64,000 nucleotides of DNA from Stratiolaelaps scimitus (Eukaryota > Arthropoda > Arachnida > Mesostigmata > Laelapidae): NCBI GenBank assembly GCA_019614645.1, contig JABWDB010000018.1, forward strand, positions 3,774,501 through 3,838,500, given 5' to 3'. The notes under the pieces were generated by a model. That model ran no database searches. It worked only from the letters and a program-made list of their open reading frames with translations, and was not told the origin of the DNA. The position numbers and the translations under genes were made by a program. Of the stretch, positions 59,022 through 64,000 are shown in pieces; position 1 is the stretch's first letter, and every line of letters begins with the position of its first letter.

Positions 59022-59031
59022 CCATGGGTTT
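58756..59031 (-). CDS. KCTD15: KCTD gene exon with N-terminus and start of the BTB domain
   Basis: The acceptor GCCTTTTGCAG lies just above 59031. The first in-frame ATG is at 59021-59019. It encodes an Ala/Gly-rich leader, the segment KISGIPC (similar in place to the QGIP segment of vertebrate KCTD1) and VHIDVGGTIYTSSLETLT. It ends at ACCAA|GTGAGT, phase 2. A donor (GGCAAG|GTGAGA) at about 59206 on the same strand may end a 5' untranslated exon. Confidence 0.88.
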
Positions 59032-60398
59032 CTGCAAAAGGCAGCCAAAGCGGCCGCAACAGATAAGAATAACATATTGTAACATATCGCATATACTTTG
59101 CCATATATCGATATATCGTTCAATTGGTCATAGGAACGAATCGACCTCTGTGGTTTCAGCATATATATTCTTCTTTATTTTTCAATCTCTCTCTCTCTCT
59201 CTCACCTTGCCTCTGACTCCGTTACCTACGCGGATCGTCTATGGAAGAGTGGTTGTTTTGGGTAAATGATCGCTGTCTCATCGTGTTTCAGTGCGTTACA
59301 TTGATATTGTCGATTTTGCAATGGCATATCGTAAATGTCATGCTGATTAGACACGTACGCTGGATATTCCACGGGTGATAGGATAGAACAAGATACATAG
59401 ATCGTCCACCGTTGAAAGGATTGCTGTTCTTTAACAAACTTGCACGTGCTGTATATTATGTTTCTATATATGTGAGCTGGGTTACACAGCGCGGTCACAG
59501 GGCGTCAGCCGTAACTGATCGTTGTCAACTGGCTCCAGCCGCTTGGGATTGTGGGACATATATGCAACGTCGATGGAGAAACAGTCTTAAAGAAACTGCT
59601 TACTGTACACTACGAAGTGCAATATCGTATGTATAAATAACAAGATTGAAAAGAAAACAATGTATATATAGAAAAAAAAATATATATATATATATATATT
59701 ACTTCAGTCGAATTTAGGTCGCTTCAGAAAATCTCTCTCGTACAATCAAGGAGCATAAGCCAAAGGAATATCGGCTTTTGCGTCTGTCGCTTATTGCAGC
59801 CCTCGGTGTAACAACGCAAGCGGTGCGAAGTCTCGATAGAAAGAACAAAAGCGCTCCCATCGATTGTTCCGTAAGTGAGGTCTTCTTTTCTCAGGGTGAC
59901 GGCGGCAAATTGGTGGCAATTTATCGATTCCCCAAACATTGCTAACGAATCGATATACAGTGTGGCCATCCTCACCGACAAGACAACGGCATCATTTATC
60001 AAATGTGGTTAGTAGTATATGAGATATCGTAGCGTTGCTCAGCAGCTGGGCTGCTCGAGATGGAAGAAGGCGAGACAATCCAATGAAACAATAAGTACGT
60101 GATAACACCGTGTTTTAATGAAGTTGTCAAGAGATAATCGCATTGGCGCACACACACACACATAGACACATTCGGAGCAAACCATACACCGCGAGTAGAG
60201 CAGCAGCAGCAGGAGCCAGAGAGACGGCTGCATCCGCAGGAGATTTAGCTGTCAGAAGAAAATCGCCGTCGATAAAAGCGTTTTTCGACGTCGACGTGGT
60301 GCGCTATCGCCTTTGTCGCGAACACAATTGGGTCGCTATTTCGGGGGGCTGAGGTTGTCATACCCTCGGTTCGCCCGTCGCAGTCATCAATAGAGTGT

Positions 60399-60445
<47 letters not shown>

Positions 60446-60740
60446 TGCGTATGATCGATTGGCGGCAGCCGGAGGAATCGCCAGCTTACATCGGAATTGC
60501 TTCGTGGCAACTTATATGTCGTGTAGACGATGAAAACGATCGCTCAAGAGGCGAGAGTCGTAGCACACCACCAGCAGTTGTATTATATATACCTTTTCTT
60601 GGCGTGGCGAATAAGTTCAATTGGAACGCGGGGAGGTGAATGCCGGGAAAAATCGAAGCTATTAAGTCGAATTGAAATCGATGAAAAAAAAACGCTGATC
60701 GGTAGACGACAAGAAAACCCAGCGACTGAAGTGTTACTAC
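59032..60740 (-). other. Region 5' of the KCTD coding exon
   Basis: Probably KCTD 5' intron, untranslated exon or promoter. A candidate donor lies near 59206. (TA)n tracts lie at about 59681-59698 and 60403-60442. No upstream coding exon is recognised. Confidence 0.35.
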
Positions 60741-60746
60741 ATAATA

Positions 60747-61063
60747 CAGGGTGTTTGGAAAGTCACGCAGCCCATACGAAGTGGATACGCTTTATATATA
60801 TATAGACGCAAGTGTTGCGGCGTTCTTCTACGGGTATATAGCAACAAGAGCTCAACGAAGCGGGCAGCTCCCAATGGAACTAGATGTGTGAAAGTACATT
60901 GAAAATCGACCCATTTTTGAAGCATCGATAAGTGACGACATATTTCCTCATGAATGCTTCCACATATTTTCCATTGATGCTGGTAAAATCGCGCGACGCC
61001 CCTTCTGTGACGATGAGGTTCTCCGACAGACTGCGTTGCTTTTCGCGTGGTTCTATGGTACAA
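60747..61063 (-). mobile_element. Transposon end with possible decayed coding remnant
   Basis: The sequence starts CAGGGTGTTTGGAAAGTCAC directly after a TA dinucleotide and matches the terminal repeats at 6269 and 13163. A 108-codon minus-strand frame runs into this terminus and could be a decayed transposase C-terminus, but no catalytic motif is seen and the opposite terminus was not found. Confidence 0.35.
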
Positions 61064-61714
61064 TTTGCAGATGTATCAGATCACGGTGTCGAAGTGGAGT
61101 CCTTCTCTAGTGCCGGGACTATGTCTATTGTCTTAACTTTGTAGTTTTGTATTTTCTGTGCCAGTGAATTTGTTGTGCATTTCGCCAGCCATGTCCACAG
61201 GCAAGTTTCGGTCTGTGTGCTATTCCTGTGAGTTATGTGTTAAGCATATTGTCTATGCAGTAGCTCAGATTTTATGTGTTGCTGTAAACAATATATATAT
61301 ATATATATATATCAGAACGCGCCAACCTCTTGCCTCGGCGTCGACAGGCGATGCGGTAGTGTGAGCCACTCGCTCGCAGCCTTAAGTAGATACTTATGAA
61401 GTACTTAAGTATACCTGTGGACTTCATGATTCTTGACATATCATCACGTAACTGTAGCGAGCCGATTCACTTCCATTCTTTCTTGTTGGTCGTGCCGAAC
61501 GAGAGGGGTTCAACAGTCCAAACCCGAAAAGCGAATAGCCAGACAACTTGGTCGTGGCGGCGTGACGTCTGGTATTGCACCAGACTCGTCCCATTATCTA
61601 TATGTATATATATATATTTATATATATATATTGCAAACAAATGCCAGCTGCCAGTTGCGTTCCTATCTGCGGGATACGGTCCTGGCCTAACATCATATCC
61701 CGATACACACACGT

Positions 61715-61751
<37 letters not shown>

Positions 61752-64000
61752 GTATATAACGGAACGCAGGTGTCACTTTTGCTACCCAGTCACTTTGATA
61801 TATTCAGGCGGATCATAAATCGTTGGCCGATCAAGTCCATACCCTCCCATGGAGCCCCGTAGCTGTCTGCCTCAATATATACATACACGTGTGTCTCTGT
61901 ATCTTCGTGTTTGTTGTTTGTGTCTGCGGCCATCGTCGAAGAATCAACAAAATACTAACACTTGTCTGTGTTTCATTGTTGCTGTCTGTCCGTGCTTCAA
62001 TTTATTATATATATATATATATATACACGGCTCGCACAATGATCAGCATTTCCGATGCACGAACAAGCGCGTTGAGCGTTCATGCTCCAGGCATTTGCTC
62101 CTCACAGTCTCCTCTGTGCTTCCCCGCGTATCCACCCCATATACTGGCCCGGGGGGGGAGGGGGTTGACACGCCGTAATTGATACGAGATTTTGGTCAAA
62201 TCCATTTTGACAATCGGATCTCTCTCTCTCTCTCTCTCTCTGCGTTCTTCTTCCTCTCTTCGACGCGTCAGACGCTATCGGCACCGCCCAAAAGAAACCA
62301 CGAGACGCCCGAGAGCATTTCCACGGGAAAATATTGCCCGTCAACCGAATCAACCCGACAGACAGCGCACACACACACACACATTGACAGATCGGGCTGA
62401 GCTGAGACGGCCAACTACTGATGCGCTTTCCAGTTTGTACGCAGGCTGTCAAAATGCTAAAAACGGCTAGACATTTTATAGACATTTTTCGACACTCGGC
62501 ATACGCTGTTGTCTATGTTTTCTCTCTCCTTTTTTTCGTTTCATTGCAAATTACTTATTTACCATCGACTGCAATGTCGGGCGAACATTGATCGCGGGCC
62601 GTCGACAAGACCCGTTGACCGCTTAGGTAAAAAAAAAAACAAAAAAAAAACGCGCGAGGAAAAACGTCCAATTTTTTTTTGTAAATGTAAAGAAGAAATG
62701 GCCGGCGCATTTTGAGCCCAATACGACGTGAATCATAATCTTCATATGTTTTTAGTGGTAACAATAATAATAATAATAAGAATAAAATGTTGATTTTTAT
62801 TTCGTTGGACGGCGAACGGATCGATTTTGTTTTGAAGGGGTCTTCTGCCTGCTCGCAGTGGGGATCTTTGGCGATATTCGTATCTTCACTGCAGATGTTC
62901 GAAAATATTGTTATTATTATTATTATTACGATTATCAAGTGTGTTACTTATTTCATTATTTGTATGAATTCAGGAGCGCTTAGGTAGCCGAGATTTCGCT
63001 CATCGTCGATTGAGGTGTCGGCAACATCCATCAATTCCTTTCTCTAATTGTTACATTTGATGCATTACATCTGATGCAGTTTAGTCTTGAGAACGTCACA
63101 TTGAATCTAGCCCATTCAAGTAATATGACAAATGTTGATGTAATGTGCTAGCGGACGAGAAATTCTGGTTTTGTATAACAAGGTCCAGTTTTGTATAACA
63201 AGGTAGATATTTTAGAGGATATTTGAATAGAATCTGATATTGTTCTAATTATTCGAAGCTGATTAGCGGGTGCAGGGCAACGACTGGTCCCGCAGGGCAA
63301 CGTGTCTGTGATTTGATCCGGGACACTGCTTTCGCTCCGGCACATTTATATTGGCAGCTGAGGCTGAGAACAGATTAAAACTTTCGAAGCTTCTGTTGTC
63401 GTTCGTTTCCGTTAGCATTTAGCATACTGTTCCGATTAGATAAAGACGCCATGCAAATAAACTAAATATATTGATTCCCGGATTTCTGCAATCTCACTCA
63501 AACTATCAAATCTGCGGGTCGGTATGGGGGGTCGGTCGGGTGGTGAATCGTTAACGGCACCATGTGGTCCCTATGATAGTTTTGACACTCGGCAATCGGG
63601 CTAGCGTTTCGCCGGTTAGATTCGGTCTCATTGTGGACGTTTGATAGCAGACTTTGATTATGTAGTAAATTCCCTTTCATGATGGCCCGCCTTGGCGGGA
63701 AATAAAGGCAAGTATACTTGTACTGTATAGTATTGTATTCACAAAAATCGAAATTGTCGATTTTTCATCTCTCGAGCAAATATATATATTCACACAGTAC
63801 ATATGCACGCTGCCGTTTGGCCTTTTTCAGATCCCTGTCTAACCAAGCAGCCAAGCACAACTCAATACGCTGGTTCGAAGTCTGGATTCGTCTCTCACTG
63901 AGATTTGCACACTCATTATCGCCCGCTCGCCGACGAGACACTTCGGTTCGATTCGGACCGAGGGAGAATTCAGCGAGCCGCACCTCGCGGTCGCCTCTCT
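61064..64000. other. Non-coding stretch with microsatellites and short duplications
   Basis: (TA)n tracts at 61291-61312, about 61719-61748 and about 62007-62024, a (TC)n run at about 62218-62242, and a pair of 20-nt-period duplications at 63168-63207 and 63272-63302. No gene is recognised. Confidence 0.4.

Noticed and set aside
1..64000. CRISPR array, rRNA gene, operon or intact transposase
   Set aside because: No regularly spaced repeats, rRNA signatures, prokaryotic gene packing or complete catalytic domain were seen on either strand.

Overview
The window is eukaryotic nuclear DNA. Coding sequence is sparse and broken by introns of about 0.15 to 18 kb. The rest is rich in (TA)n, (CT)n and CAG/CTG-type microsatellites and in GC-rich islands full of triplet runs, and it holds scattered short-repeat copies. 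The identifiable genes point to an animal, and a KCTD1/KCTD15-type gene with this intron-rich, microsatellite-rich setting fits an arthropod. A mite or other chelicerate is my best guess, but nothing in the sequence proves it.

Three multi-exon genes can be reconstructed with matching splice phases. (1) Minus strand, 1853-3437: the last three exons of a two-finger C2H2 zinc-finger protein; its 5' exons were not found. (2) Plus strand, 24086-32322: a ten-exon gene whose exons join with matching phases into a 795-codon frame. It encodes a protein built from about eight degenerate helix-turn-helix (HTH) units that share one 15-residue signature. I do not recognise it as a named family, and it is the most interesting object here. 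(3) Minus strand, 59021 down to 40072: a KCTD1/KCTD15-like BTB protein whose BTB domain is split by an intron of about 17.9 kb; its final short exon was not located. Genes 2 and 3 converge tail to tail. A GC-rich stretch ending in a strong donor at 21966/21967 is a plausible non-coding first exon of gene 2.

Layout: 1-1852, region 3' of the zinc-finger gene; 1853-3437, zinc-finger exons; 3438-21440, non-coding, with GC-rich islands (6.7-8.5, 9.4-10.5, 11.6-15.5 kb), a 369-bp element with terminal inverted repeats and TA flanks (12795-13163), and decayed coding-like segments (16.9-20.1 kb); 21441-32322, the HTH gene; 32323-40071, the intergenic or 3' region with an 86-bp (TA)n tract and relics; 40072-59031, the KCTD gene, whose large intron holds GC-rich islands, possible unassigned exons and repeat copies; 59032-64000, the region 5' of the KCTD gene, with microsatellites and a transposon end.

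Other systems seen are a tRNA-derived SINE-like family (four copies, two nearly complete), a set of CAGGGTGTT-type terminal repeats, and a recurrent one-sided (TA)n-TCAG junction. No CRISPR array, operon, rRNA gene or intact transposase was seen. The three genes look like nuclear regulators (two DNA-binding proteins and one BTB transcriptional-repressor type), but the sequence shows no direct link between them.
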